Assembly: GCA_026119855.1 (NCBI GenBank)
Contig: JAOWBW010000253.1
Span: 1,054,001-1,118,000, forward strand
DNA: 64,000 nucleotides
DNA from: Campanula takesimana
Taxonomy: Eukaryota; Streptophyta; Magnoliopsida; Asterales; Campanulaceae
Reading direction: 5' to 3'
Below the pieces are notes generated by a model that ran no database searches, had not been told where the DNA came from, and was given only the letters and a program-made list of their open reading frames with translations. This document shows positions 33,011 to 44,990 of this stretch, one piece after another. Within the stretch, counting starts at the first letter, position 1; every line of letters starts with the position of its first letter. Made by a program: the position numbers and the translations under genes.

Positions 33011-34437
33011 ATGGATCACAATGCAAGGCTTTCTAGACTTGAAAAAGGAGCTTTCATAACATCCTTGGAGAAGTGGGTTGCCAAGATATCCGGTCCTTGT
33101 CGTAGGAAGTTTGAGAAGCGCTATGGGATCAAGTGTCTTTGGTCATTCTTGCACATGAACTCCAACACTAACCTCTTGCAAGCTTGTGGGAAGTTTTGGA
33201 ACAACAATCTTCATTTTTTCAACTTTTCTTTTAATGAGATGGTACCCACTTATGAAGACATCAAGGCGCTTTGCGGTTGTGAAGGGAAGGGTACACTTGC
33301 ATTGCCCTATGATTTTATTTCTTTGCACGACAAGTTGATAACCTTTGGTGTGCCTGCGGATGACATTGGTAAGTATGCTAGAGGTGGCTACGTCGACCTT
33401 TCTTGGATGCCAAGGCACTTTATGCACGCGGATGTGTCCTCGGACCGTTCTTTGGACCATCTTGCCTTGTGTTTATTTGCTTCTATTCTTTTCCCTTCCG
33501 AAGTCGGATGTGCTAGTGCGGGATGTTTGACCATGGTGAATGCGGCTCGTTCGGGACATGACATTGTACCGGCCATCCTTGGGGAGATCATTTGTGGGAT
33601 TCCTCATCTTGGGTTTTATGGCGGGATGCCGTGCGGCAGTGATAGACTTTTGACCATGTGGTTGCAAGAAAGGCTCCGAGTAAACAAGCCAGCGGTTTCT
33701 TCGGCGGTGTCCCCATGGATGCATCGCATCAGAGGTATGGAGGAGAGGTTCGAGGGCATGACTCTCAAGGGTTGGGAAAGGTACTTGGCGGAGATGGTGA
33801 CCGATGACATCAAGTGGGTGGTGCCCCATTGGCACATTAATTCTGTGAGGGAGAAGCAAGTTGGACTGCACATGATTAAAGTTCCGTCATTTTCTGGGAC
33901 CACTTTTTACTACCCTGCTAGAGTACTTCGTCAATATGGTCTAGTGCAAACCATCCCCGAGGGTTGGGATGAGGAGAGGACCCGTTATCCTTTTGGCATA
34001 CTCATTTGGATGATAGCGCTTCGGTTCTCCTTTCTCAAATGTGGGGCGAGGCCGGTTTTAGCCATAGGACTCTCATCACACGCTCCAACAACACCTACTT
34101 ATCACGAGAGTATTTGGATTGGTTTATGGAGAGGCTTGGGCAAGCGGAGCAGACTCTAGAGACCCTAAGGGGCACTATTTTGGCATCCTGTGCTCCTAGT
34201 TGTTCATTGAGGATGAAGGAGGCGATGGCCTATGAGAGGAAGAGGAGTACGAGCATGGCTAATGGAGATGGAGCGGGGACTTCAAGGAAGAGAAAGGATG
34301 GGGAGACTCCTAGTGTCAAAGCTAAAGGGGTTAGTGAATTTGAGAGGAGGTTTTGCGAGAACCCTAACAAGAAAAAGATTCGCCGTGGTCAAAGTAAGAA
34401 GAAAGGGACCGAAGGCACGAGTGGCACTAAGGAGTAA
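33011..34437 (+). pseudogene. Antisense gene B: PMD/DUF7745-like protein with one frameshift
   Basis: The first frame starts MDHNARLSRLEKGAF (33011) and runs to about 33995; a one-base shift near there moves the product into the frame that ends at 34437. The second part reads LSQMWGEAGFSHRTLITRSN, SREYLDWFMERLGQ and then a lysine/arginine-rich tail with likely nuclear localisation signals (RKRKDGE, NKKKIRRGQSKKK). The N-terminal half has a helical domain with FWNNNLHFFNFSFNEMVPTY, the layout of DUF7745/PMD-like proteins found with plant Gypsy elements. No introns are needed. Function is unknown; the basic tail suggests a nuclear or nucleic-acid-binding role. Confidence 0.72.
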
Positions 34438-34950
34438 TTCCGAGGATCCTTCCATAGTCGTTGCAGACACATTAGTTTTAATTTAGCTTACTTTTGTTTT
34501 AGTTTCAATTTTAGAATAGGTTATTTATTCAAAAAGTATGTCAAGCTTAGACTCATCAAATAAGTGTTAACATGCAATGACTATGGAAATAAAAGTTTTT
34601 GCTTTCAGAAAATACAACTTCTATCTTTATTGCTTTGACAAGATTTGGATGTTTATTTGTTTTTTTAGACCGCACCTTTTGAAAGGCTGCCTACGTTCCC
34701 CTTTTACAAATAGGACTAAGGGGCTCAGGTCACCGTAGTTCACTCCAGTCGGACTAGAATGATTTTAAAGAAAGGGAAGATAGAAGGGGGAATGCTCTAA
34801 CTTTTGCCTAGACCGCCCTTGCGGGTTTTCGGTCTAGCGAGCTTTGTACGCACCCTTATTTTGTATAGACCGCCCTTTGCGGGTTTTCAGTCTATCGGGC
34901 TTCTTTTTGCGTAGTAAACATTTTTTTTTCTTTTTTTGTAGAAGGGGAGT
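34438..34950. other. Non-coding stretch with CTACG...CGTAG motif and a short duplicated block
   Basis: A CCTACGTTCC...CAGGTCACCGTAGTTC motif lies at 34689-34741. Two near copies of TAGACCGCCCTTGCGGGTTTTC follow (34810-34836, 34866-34892), each able to fold locally. No gene. Confidence 0.7.
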
Positions 34951-35252
34951 CTAGTCATAGTAGCGTCTGAGCTTGCTGATGTTGACTGATTTCTTGAGCG
35001 GGCTGCCATCCAAATCTGCCATTCTGTCTATTCTTGTGGCGCGCCTCGAGCTTTGGCCATTGCGTCGACGCGTTGGTTCAAATCCTCTATTTCTCTTGAG
35101 ATGTCTTGAACCGTTTCTGCAGTCAGGTGCGAGAGTACCTCTGGGCCGTTCCTCACATAAGGCTCGATTTCGTAGCAACCGAGGAGTTCTAAGTTTTCGC
35201 TTTCCCTATGGAACCAAAATCCTCTCACGCCGATGAGCATGTTCTCGTCCAT
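34951..35252 (-). pseudogene. Tat gag-like tail fragment
   Basis: Directly in frame after the TAA that ends the pol-like frame (35261-35259), the translation continues MDENMLIGVRGFWFHRESEN with a coiled-coil-like SREIEDLNQRVDAM. A frame change then leads to the end of coding at 34951 (SVNISKLRRYYD). It appears to belong with the zinc-knuckle fragment just upstream. Function not recognisable. Confidence 0.45.
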
Positions 35253-35258
35253 AAAGCC

Positions 35259-37250
35259 TTAGATTCTCCTTTGTAGAGCGACACAGTCGTTGGTGTCGTG
35301 GCCTTCGTCTTGGTGGTAAGAGCAACTTTTGGTAGGTTCAAATGGTTGAAGGGGTGGTAATTCGGATAGGAGTGAATGTTCTCCTAGAGGTTGCATCCTG
35401 CCCATTTGTCTCAGTTGGTCGAACAATTTTGTGAAAGGGGTCCCTATTCTTGTGTAGCGGGGGACTGAGAGGGGGTATTTTTCCAAAAATCTTTGCATTT
35501 TTTCACTGATTTCCTTTTCCTGGCGTGAGGGCCACGATTCTGTCGTTGGTGTTGGGGTCTGAATTTCGTTCCCATGTGCCGGGTGTAGGATTGGGGTATT
35601 CGCGAGGTACTCCTTGAGGCAGCATAATGCGAACTCACATCTCGAACTCCATTCCTGGTCGCGGGCCCTTTCTATTTCTCTGAGTGTCGGTTCCCCCACT
35701 GTCGTAAAATGGTTGAGGTGTTGCAGTAACTTGACGAGTTCTTCCTTTTCGGCTTTGTTCCGAGGAGACTGCATTCTCAACATGGCTCGAACTCGCCGAC
35801 TGATGGTCCTCCACGAGGTTGTGGAGGGGGTCGCTTCTTGGTCCTCCTCGATTGTCTCGATCTGGTTATAGCCGGCAAACCCATCAACAAACGACTTGAC
35901 CTCATAATGGGCGGTCGCGTCCGCCAACATGTCGATATTTGGCAAGGGGAAGTCATCCTTTGGCGTAGCTTTGTTGAGATCCCAAAAATCCACACATACT
36001 CTGACTTTACCGTTGGATTTCTTGACAGTCACCAAATTTGATAACCAAGTTGGATACTCGATCACCCTGATGAAACCCACACGGAGTAGCTTCTCGATCT
36101 CTTCTTTCACTTGCAAAGACCATTCCGGCTTAATGCGGCGCAACTTCTGTTTGACTGGCTTAGCGTCTGGTGCTGTCGGGATTCTGTGCTCTACGATCGA
36201 GTTGTCGAGCCCCGGCATGTCTTTATAAGACCATGTGAACACATCCACATATTCTTTGAGTAGCTCAATCAGTGCTTCCCTTTCGGCTCCGCTGAAGAAG
36301 CTTCCAATCTGCGTTTCCTTAGGCTCGGCTTCGGTCCCCAAATTCACGCATGTTAACACCTCATCGGCAGCTTGGGCTCGAGATTCTTTTTGATTAATAA
36401 CCTGTTCTGAGATTTCTTTAATGTATTCGTCATTTAATGTGTCTGTGTCTGCCTCTTCTAATGAATCATTATTAACTAAGTGTATATCGTTAGTTTGATT
36501 ATTAGCCAATTTATCAGTTAAAAGAGTGACTATGGAGGGATACTCGGAAAGGTCGAGGGTTTCATTCATGGCAAAAGGGAATATAGCGTTTGCAACAAGA
36601 TCATAGTCTTCGGACGTAAGGTCGTCAGACTTAGAGGAAGACTCAAATTCAAAATGTAAAACACTAGACTCTGGGGACGGGGATTTTGGGTGAGTGACAG
36701 GAGATGCTGCAGGAGTGGCGACAGGAGAAGGAGTAAGCCCCAGCGTTCCCACCATAAACTCCGGAGTAGCTATAGGTCCCCCAATGATGCACCAATTCTT
36801 GAGCTTGTCCCCCATGGGTACCACCAATGTCCTTGGGTCCACCTTATCTTCAGAATCGTCTCCGATGACGGCAACCATGTCTTCGTGCAGCCCCAGATTA
36901 CCCAGATGTTGAAGCAGATATTGGCCGTCCCACGTCTCAGTCAAACTTAGAGTTTCTGCGGCTTCTATTGCTGGCTTGTCAAGGGTTGCGGCTTCAAGTT
37001 GATCTGCCAAGTCATCTGCCACCTTGGTGGAGTACTCATGCCTGATGGTTCTAACTCTGCCCGTGGCTTTGTCATATTCCATGTAAGTCAGCTTCATGTT
37101 GGACCGATCGAATTCCACATCTCTGAAAATCTCGAACCCTTTCTGCAACTTCCCGGTGTGGTCAATCCATGGCTCAGCGAACTCAAAACACGAAAACTCC
37201 TCACCTTCCCTGACAAAGTAGCTATTCAGGGACAGGCGGTATGGCCGCAT
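35259..37250 (-). pseudogene. Tat pol: RT N-terminal third fused to gag-like sequence
   Basis: The 663-residue frame follows the gag-protease frame in phase after a TAG (37265-37263). Residues 1-330 are the Tat inter-domain region. RT begins near 350 (IPTAPDAKPVKQKLRRIKPE), shows FIRVIEYPTWLSNLVTVKKS and the motif A aspartate in VKSFVDGFAGYNQI, and then breaks off at about residue 475 (position 35828). Motifs B and YVDD, RNase H and integrase are absent. The rest of the frame is different: a helical stretch, then CSYHQDEGHDTNDC near the C-terminus, a gag-type zinc knuckle. So a deletion or recombination has joined RT to a gag-like piece. The protein cannot be an active polymerase. Confidence 0.8.
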
Positions 37251-37262
37251 TTCAGGCTTTTT

Positions 37263-40028
37263 CTAGGGGAGCTTCATCTTTTTAAGCAATTCTATCCTTT
37301 GTTGCTCCATCTTGTCTTCAGGAGTAAGGGTGTATCCTAGACCGAACAACCCTTGATGATTAATCTCTTCAACCAATTCTGTGGGGCCTTGCAAGTTCTT
37401 ACCTAGCCCCAGCCCCGGTATAAAACCCATGTTACGCAGTATCTTGACAACCGGTGCCACTTTGTCCGTTGTTTTGGTGAGGTCGATGGTGCAGATCTGT
37501 GCTTGAGCTACTATTTCAAAACCGTTGAAGAGTCTGCTCTCTTCCCCATGCTGAATCTGTAAGACAGGAACGCCCTTGGTGTCCGTCCCTTGGGCAGTTA
37601 CGAGATCGCTGTAGATGATGGTCACTTCATTACCGGATTGAAATTTCACACACTGGTGCAGGGAAGACGGGACAGCGCCCGACTGATGTAACCACGGCCG
37701 GCCAAGGAGGAGTGAGAAGGTTGCGGGGATGTCTATGACGTGGAAGTCGGTTGGCAGGATCTTTGTTCCGATGGTAATGGGCAAGGTGGCTTCGCCTATC
37801 ACGGCGCGGCATGTAGAATCATAAGCTTTGATGGTTTGCTTGGATGGGCGTAAATCAACACCATGAACGCCAACCACATCCATCATCCTTGAAGGCAGGA
37901 TATTAATAGCAGAACCATTATCAATGAATACACGGGGAATCTTCTTGCCATTTACTTCGACAGTGATGTATAAAGGCTCATTATGATCAACTCCGAACAC
38001 TGGCTTGTCTAGCTCCGAGAAAGTGATGATGTTTCCATAGTGGATATTACCAATCATGTGGGTGACGTCTTCCAGGGTAATAGTGGATGGTACCATGGTG
38101 GCGGCGAGGTTTTGCTCGAGCATGAGGCGATGGGCTAGGGAGGAGGTGAGTAGGGACCATAGTGAAATATGGGCTTGGGTTTGTTTGAGTTGAGTGAGGA
38201 TAGGGTCTTCTTTGTCTAGGTCGGCTTGCTCGGGTTCCTTCCCAAAGACTTTCTTTGCACCCTTCGGGTCGGATTGGTACACTTGACCGGATCTTGTAAG
38301 GAGACAAACTTCTGCACGTAGCTCCTCCAAAGACAATGGCGAGTCATGATAAGGGGGCGAAACTTCGGTCTTTTCGGCCTCCTCGAAGATTTTGGCCCAA
38401 GAAAGAGGTTGAGAGGGCTTGGGACTCTCTTCCTCTAGAGATTCGACTTTACTCACTAGTTCTTCTAAAGACAACAAGTAGCAAGAAGATTCTTTATTAT
38501 TAGTCATTGGAATACAACCTATCTCATCACAGTCCGCCACAACAGGCTTGGCCGGATCAGTGATCTCACTAAGTTCTACCATGAGTACATTGCTAGCTAC
38601 ATAATCTCTAGGGTCTTCGACTACTCCCTTGTGGATGAGCTCTTGCACGGCTTTCTTGAGTTCAAAACATTCTTCGGTAGTGTGACCGGTGCACTTGTGG
38701 TAGTGGCAAAACTTTGATAAATCGCAACCAAGACGGGGAAGGTGTCCTTCTAACGGTTCGAGCATTTCTAACGTCACCAATGCCATGAAGATATCCACCA
38801 TCGTGAGCCCTATCTTGTCAAAGGCATCCATGAGCTCTAGGATACTGATCTCGCATGTTTGCACCATATTCACCCCACCCCCATTGTTAGGAAGAGGGTT
38901 ATTCACCACATTAGGACCCTTCGGCTTCTCAATCTTCTTGTCATTGATCAACCCTTGTACTACGCGCTTTAATTGAATACAACCATCCGTTGTGTGCCCG
39001 ATGTGCTTGTGATACTTGCAGAACTTGGAGGCGTCTAAATCAGTTCTTGGGTAGGCGGGTTGGTAATTCTCTAAAGGCTTGATAAGACCTCTCTTGACTA
39101 ATAACACGTCAAAGACTTTCCCCATAGGCATTCCAAAATCGTCAAAGTGCTCCCTCTCTCTTTGCGGCGGAGCCCCATTCCTTGTTACGGCTTGAACATC
39201 TAACGGGACCTCTTTCTGGACCATATTCACTTGGCCGACGGCCTCCTTTCCACCCCTAGGAGGCGCAAGCGCAGTAGGACCCTTGTAGCGGAATGAGTTG
39301 TTGTTGTTGGTCTTTGGACTTTCCTTTGGCGGCACAATCCCAGTGAACCCTGCTTCGTACCTTACTCCGGCGTCAACCATTTCCCGCAAATCAGGGAAGT
39401 AACCATTACCTATAGCTGCTTTCATCTCCGTTAGCAAGCACTTGTAGAAAATCTGTTTCTGTTCCTTCGCTTTTGGTGGGTATTGGACCTCGCACAACCG
39501 ATGATTCCACCTCTTGTAAAAATCATAAATAGCCTCGCCGGGCTTTTGCATAGTGTTCTCAAGGTCGGTTCGATTCACATGCCAATCCAAGTTAGCTTGA
39601 TACTTCTCACAGAAAATGGCACTAATTTGATCCCACGTTTGCCTCTCGCTTGGTTCTAACCCTAAGAACCAACGCAGAGCTATACCATCCAAAGTGCTAT
39701 GGAATACGCGAGCCATTTGTTCGTTGGTGCAGTCACGAGCCCTCATGGCCAACACATAACTATCCAAATGAGTCTTAGGACACGAGTCACCATGAAACAT
39801 TGCCACTTTATGCATCTTGAAATCCTTGGGGAGAGCCCCCACTTGGCTAGGGTTGATTGTCTTGGTAGTCGGTGCACTTTGCTTATCCACAGTCTCGATC
39901 AACTTGCGCATTTGCTCTTGCATGGCTGTGACCACAGGGTGATTGGAGATGTCAGGGATAGGTTCTGACAGAGTGACGGGAGGAGTAGTGGAAGTAGTAG
40001 CAGCGGCCATCCCAATACTCAGAGGCAA
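37263..40028 (-). CDS. Tat gag-protease with G-patch
   Basis: A 921-residue frame contains the retrotransposon gag domain (about 60-250: VAMFHGDSCPKTHLDSYV, RWFLGLEPSERQTWDQ, FYKRWNHRL), two knuckle-like CKYHKHIGHTTDGC (about 335) and CHYHKCTGHTTEEC (about 440), and an aspartic protease with active site FIDNGSAINIL (about 704). Near 866 a G-patch (MGFIPGLGLGKNLQG) precedes the C-terminus. Gag with protease and G-patch in this order is typical of the Tat lineage. The N-terminal part of gag lies in another frame (40603-40019), so one indel separates them near 40050. The frame ends in TAG; in related elements pol is reached past this border by readthrough or splicing. Confidence 0.88.
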   Translation of the reverse strand: MPLSIGMAAATTSTTPPVTLSEPIPDISNHPVVTAMQEQMRKLIETVDKQSAPTTKTINPSQVGALPKDFKMHKVAMFHGDSCPKTHLDSYVLAMRARDCTNEQMARVFHSTLDGIALRWFLGLEPSERQTWDQISAIFCEKYQANLDWHVNRTDLENTMQKPGEAIYDFYKRWNHRLCEVQYPPKAKEQKQIFYKCLLTEMKAAIGNGYFPDLREMVDAGVRYEAGFTGIVPPKESPKTNNNNSFRYKGPTALAPPRGGKEAVGQVNMVQKEVPLDVQAVTRNGAPPQREREHFDDFGMPMGKVFDVLLVKRGLIKPLENYQPAYPRTDLDASKFCKYHKHIGHTTDGCIQLKRVVQGLINDKKIEKPKGPNVVNNPLPNNGGGVNMVQTCEISILELMDAFDKIGLTMVDIFMALVTLEMLEPLEGHLPRLGCDLSKFCHYHKCTGHTTEECFELKKAVQELIHKGVVEDPRDYVASNVLMVELSEITDPAKPVVADCDEIGCIPMTNNKESSCYLLSLEELVSKVESLEEESPKPSQPLSWAKIFEEAEKTEVSPPYHDSPLSLEELRAEVCLLTRSGQVYQSDPKGAKKVFGKEPEQADLDKEDPILTQLKQTQAHISLWSLLTSSLAHRLMLEQNLAATMVPSTITLEDVTHMIGNIHYGNIITFSELDKPVFGVDHNEPLYITVEVNGKKIPRVFIDNGSAINILPSRMMDVVGVHGVDLRPSKQTIKAYDSTCRAVIGEATLPITIGTKILPTDFHVIDIPATFSLLLGRPWLHQSGAVPSSLHQCVKFQSGNEVTIIYSDLVTAQGTDTKGVPVLQIQHGEESRLFNGFEIVAQAQICTIDLTKTTDKVAPVVKILRNMGFIPGLGLGKNLQGPTELVEEINHQGLFGLGYTLTPEDKMEQQRIELLKKMKLP

Positions 40029-40603
40029 CGAGGGTGCGGGTAGTTTGCTAGCAGAGAGGTAGCCACCAAGCAGTTCAGGGAAGGTTCATAGACAGCCTTG
40101 TTCTTGCTCATGGTAGTGAAGCCTTGTTGGGTGTAGAGAGAAGGAGGTGGAACATTGCGGTAGCTTGGGAATGGGAAGGCAGTGGCATTGGTGTTGGGGG
40201 GACAGTTGGTATTGACCTCTTCATCCTCGACATAAATGAAATTCTCACCATCGGGTACAAGCTTAGTTCCTTTTTGTTGAATGTGGCCCTTCAACTGTTG
40301 GTTCTGGTCTTCCAACATCTTGTTGCTTTCCTCGAGATTCTTGATCTTGGCTTCGAGACCGGCGAGGAAGTTCTGGAGGCTTGGGGGAATACCATTGAGA
40401 GTGGTCTCGATGTTGAGCTCGGCGGCACTAGCAGGAGGAGCAGAGGCTGAAGCTGAAGCGGGAGTTGACATTGCTGATGACGAGACTGAGAACGTGGACG
40501 GAATAGAAGCTTCACGTTGTAGTCGACCACCCGAACGGATCCAAACTTGCTTTGCTGAAAGGTTGAAGGGAAATGAAGCTTTTAGGAGAGGGGGAAGGCT
40601 CAT
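40019..40603 (-). pseudogene. Tat gag N-terminal segment
   Basis: Encodes an alanine/serine-rich start (MSTPASASASAPPAS), a coiled coil (LEAKIKNLEESNKMLEDQNQ) and a proline/tyrosine-rich linker, which normally precede the gag core. The frame ends in a tail that no longer matches while the gag core opens at 40028 in a different frame. The overlap therefore marks a frameshift lesion. Gag most likely began at an internal methionine near 40468. Confidence 0.65.
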
Positions 40604-41448
40604 GCAAAGTATATTTTAATTTACAAAAACATACATTATTTACATCCTAATTGGTTGGAAGGGATACCCCTTTTTCGCAACTAGTTAGAAGACTACGATT
40701 AGTGGAGGCCATCACTACGTCTATAGACCCCTCGTTTTTCACCTGCATTGCACACCCCCAAACGGACAATTTGGGCGAGGGTCCTATAGGGCAAGCGGCT
40801 TCCACCAACCATCGGATCCTACGGCTAACCTTTCCTTAGAGGCATTTAACGTGATGTCTATGTTGCATCCTACGCAAGTTAATGATGAGCGGAGATCTTG
40901 ACAATAAACACTCATCTCACCATGGCACGTCCCTTGTAGGGAAATCACTTTTTTGTGCACTTTCTCTCAAAGATCTCGATTCATCATTGACTTGGGGATG
41001 ACTCGACATAGACAGCACGTTAATTGACTATTAAGAAAAAGCTAGCCAAACCAACCGGTCAAAACCTAGGTGTGTTACCTATACTAGTGTGGTTGACACG
41101 GGTTAGGTAAAAGGTTCCCACCGTATACGGTGAGTGGAATAGACGAGTGACTCGAAAAGAGTGCGGCAGTAGCGCACAAATTCCTGCACATCGAATACTC
41201 CGGGTAATGGGGACCTGTGCAGTGCTGACACGGACTAGTGGTAGTGTGTGGCAAGAAACTAATTCTTTTTAAGGAGAAAAGAGAGAAGTTTTTAATGTTA
41301 GGATGATGCAATGCAATGCGAGAGATAGAGAGAGAGAGAGAGAGAGAATAATGTACAAGGGAGCATAGCAGAGTTTCGTTTGACCCTAATACTAAGGCGG
41401 AAATAACAAAGGTCCAAGGATACAAGATACAAGGTACAAGTATTAACA
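40604..41448 (-). other. Tat leader, no gene seen
   Basis: Untranslated sequence between the 5' minisatellite and gag, with a (GA)n run at about 41325-41347. No frame was supported. Confidence 0.6.
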
Positions 41449-41655
41449 TGGCGGAGTGCGCGGGTGCATGTGTAAACATGGCAAGTATGTGAGGTGCATG
41501 TGTAAACATGGCAAGTGTGCATGTGCAAACATGGCATGCGTGTGCATGTGTAAACATGGCAAGGTGTGTGCATGTGTAAACATGGCAAGTATGTGAGGTG
41601 CATGTGTAAACATGGCAAGTGTGCATGTGTAAACATGGCAAGCGTGTGCATGTGT
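41449..41655. repeat. Minisatellite GTGCATGTGTAAACATGGCAAG in the Tat leader
   Basis: About eight copies of a 22-30-base unit sharing GCATGTGTAAACATGGCAAG, some with TATGTGAG or TGT spacers. One more copy continues on the other side of the solo LTR (44919-44936). Open frames on the minus strand here (for example 41084-41661) are produced by the repeat. Confidence 0.93.
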
Positions 41656-44600
41656 TGTCACGCCCCGGAAATCTTAAAAATCCATAAATATAAAATTTAC
41701 ATAATATACATCTCCAAAATGTAATATACCAAGCCGGGCGCGTGAATTCAACTATAAACCAATACCATCAAACAACACATCAACGAGATTATAACTTGGA
41801 GACTGGAACAAATGCGGAAGCAAGAACAACTATTAACAAAAGTATCCAAAGTACAACTGTATATACAACACACTGAACGACTACGAACCCACAATAAAAT
41901 ACATAAAGGCTCCGAAGAGCAACTATCCCAAATACGATCAACCTGCTCAGAAGATTCCCGCTACAACGGACCTCACAACGCTACCACTTGCTTTCCTGGG
42001 GGGGGGTTAAGGAAAAACAATTTGAAACAAGAAACGGGGTGAGATAAATCTCAGTAAGTTACTAAATGCATCTACATGGCATAATATCATGCAAATCAAC
42101 GATAACTGAACAAGTAAATCACGTAACAACAAATGAGAAAGCTCCCTATCGCCAACTGTCCCATACCAGTTGGAAATAACGACTAACTCATCATGCAGCA
42201 CATAAGACTGAAATAAACACGTAACAAAGGATACTTAGCCAAGGTTTCACCAAACTGATAGAACAATCGCTGCGCAGCTTCAACCGATCAACCAATCAAC
42301 AATAGCAGTATGACAACTGAAGAGAACCCCGGTCAGGACCGACCAATCAATCAATCAACCCATCAAGCCATCTTCATAGTAGCATAAAAGCTGAAGAGAA
42401 ACCCGGTACCGGAACCAATAACCATAAAAGTCTCACAAGGGACAAGGACCATGACACAAAGTCATGCCCGCTAGCCAGATACATTCACAAAGGAACGCTG
42501 ACTTATCCTTTCCAAGGCCAATCTGGAGAAGGGGTAAAGAAGGGGGCAAAACAATGGTCAACATTATAATGGACTTGGCTTTGCCATTATAATCCTTCCC
42601 ATCGTCCGATGCAACAAATATGCCAGCTGGGCTTCTAATTAAATGCTAAGTAATAATATTTTAGCATGAATAAACAACTTAAGGTTCCAAAGTAGGGAAC
42701 CATACCAAATAATCACCATAAAGATGCAACGGTTACTCATGAAGAGTTTAACAACAACGATAACAAGAGTTTCTCATGAAGAGCACAACAACAATAAACG
42801 GAATTTCTCATAAAGAGCACAACAACGATAAACGGAATTGCTCATACGGAGCTCAACAACAATGATTATTAGAATACTATAATTCCATAAAGAGGAACCA
42901 TACCAGATACATTCCAAAGATGATACCCACAAGTTACCCATAAGGAACACAACCCAAACGGTCGCTCACAAATAGTACAACGACTATAACCCAAAATTAT
43001 CCTAAACGTTTACTCATAAAGATATACTAGGACTATGAACTCAACCATCTCATCACACCTGAAATTCCAAAGTAGGAAGTCAGCATGAATACTCCTTAAG
43101 GTTAATCAAACCGTAAGTACCCAATTGCCAATTCACGCTTTACCTCCGTCCATAACGAACCAATTCTAAACACCCCAAACGAATCTAAAAGGTTACCCTT
43201 ATTAGAACATGATCACGACCGGACTAAACCCTACACTTTGGTGTTCAACAACAACCCTCTAGGTACTATAGGACATCGCCTAAAACCTAGACCAAGTCTT
43301 ACTCGAAAATCAATTCGATTGGAACAATCACGAACACATCATAAGATGCCCAAACATTCCCAAACAATACTTGATCAAATTACATAACACCATTATTCAC
43401 AAAGGAACCAATTTCAATTACTAAAGAGTTCCACGGTGCCCAACTAAGTCAACTAGAATAGTACTACGGAACCTAGACCAAGACTACACCTTGATCTTAA
43501 ACCTCAACAATAAGACAACCATTCTGATCTGGAACCATGCGTCCAATAGAACCATTGCGTAGTACTCGAAAATAGCTTTCCAACGATAGTTTACACGTCT
43601 AAAACGGAGTCCGAACGAAGAAGTTATGGTCTCCGGAAGATTGAACGTAAAACGGACAATTTTTATAAAGTGTTCGGCCGGACATTAAGAAAAATCCCTG
43701 TTTTAGCTCCGAATTTCACTCCTTTCGTTCCAAAACTTAGGAGTACCTATATATACTTCTATTCTAACATTTAAAGACAAGAAAACTCAATTCATGTGCC
43801 TCTAAAACCCAAATAATCCCAAAGTTATTAAAGAACATAAAACTAAATTTCACATCACAAACTTAATCACAAGGGACTCAATTCTATCATTAGAGTGCAC
43901 TACAATGTTCACTAAGGTCCACTAGAAGGACACCCAAGACTTAGACCAAAACGCATTCTTCAATCACACAAACAAACAAAATGAAAGCTTTCAGAGGACT
44001 GTGCGGCCGCCCAAACGGGACTGTGCGGTCGCCCAACAAGGCCCTCGACCAAGAACAAAAGATTTCAGAAAGATGTGCGGTCGCCCATACGTTTTTGGGC
44101 GGTCGCCCAATATCCCGGAATTGCCAGAAATCGGGAAGAACATCATGGGTTCTTCCATTTTCAAACCAAAACACATTCCCACCAAAAATCCAACATTACA
44201 ACTAGTTTACTAATGTACCAACACAACTAATAAGTCTAAAAGACTCATACAACAACATTTAACAACCCAAAATCAAGAATCAAGCCCAACATTCATAAAT
44301 CACCATTTTTAACCCAAAATCCAAATAAATTCCAAATAAATTCTAAACTCATCCAAACTTCAAATATAACACATCAAACATCATATAAACATGATATGAA
44401 CATTTTAGCATCAAAATGGGGGAAAAGTAACTTACTCGGATTTTCTCAAAGTTGCCGGAACTCGAATATTTTTGGCTTCCTACGATCCTATCGACGATCC
44501 AAACAAGATTCATGTTTTAAGAAATGAGAAATAATGAGAGGAAGATGATGGAAATGTAGAGAGAAGATAGAGAAAGAAAAACTTACCCAAGCTAGTGAGA

Positions 44601-44918
44601 GAGGGAGGGAGTTACTGGGAGGTGATGGTGAGGAGTGAGGGAGAAGAGAAGAAGTAGGGAATTTATTTCAAAATGTTGCATTTAGGGCCCCTCCCCTACA
44701 CTACTCAATATAAATAACTCCCCACTAATAATTAAGACCCAACAATACTACACTAACCCAAATGACCCAAATAAAATGCTTGTCATGAATTATTATAACT
44801 CATAAAATGCACACATAAATTATTAATTAAATAATAATTTAAATAAATAAATAAGCAGAAAAATAAATAATAATTATTTATTACTAATAAAATAGAGCCT
44901 AGTTTTCGGGTCGTGACA
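41656..44918 (-). mobile_element. Solo LTR of a Tekay/Del-like Gypsy element (3263 bp)
   Basis: One long LTR starts TGTCACGCCCCGG, ends CGGGTCGTGACA and is flanked by the 5-bp TSD tgtgt (41651-41655, 44919-44923). No internal region or second LTR is present, so it arose by LTR-LTR recombination after inserting into the Tat leader. The right 188 bases match 1-188. Four copies of the word GTGCGGTCGCCCA (44001-44110) lie upstream, on the minus strand, of a TATATATA box (about 43757-43748); this is the only reason for preferring the minus orientation. The family assignment rests on length and termini. Confidence 0.85.
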
Positions 44919-44990
44919 TGTGTAAACATGGCAAGCATCATGATGTGACGAAAGTTAGACCCACTAAGTTTGAAAAAGTTTCAAAGCAGT

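Noticed and set aside
35072..39600. GGTTCAAATCC- and GGTTCGATTC-like strings suggesting a tRNA T-loop
   Set aside because: They lie inside Tat coding sequence and have no acceptor, D or anticodon arms around them.
41084..41661. Cysteine/histidine-rich open frames on the minus strand (CHVYTCT repeats)
   Set aside because: They are translations of the GTGCATGTGTAAACATGGCAAG minisatellite in three frames; no independent gene evidence.
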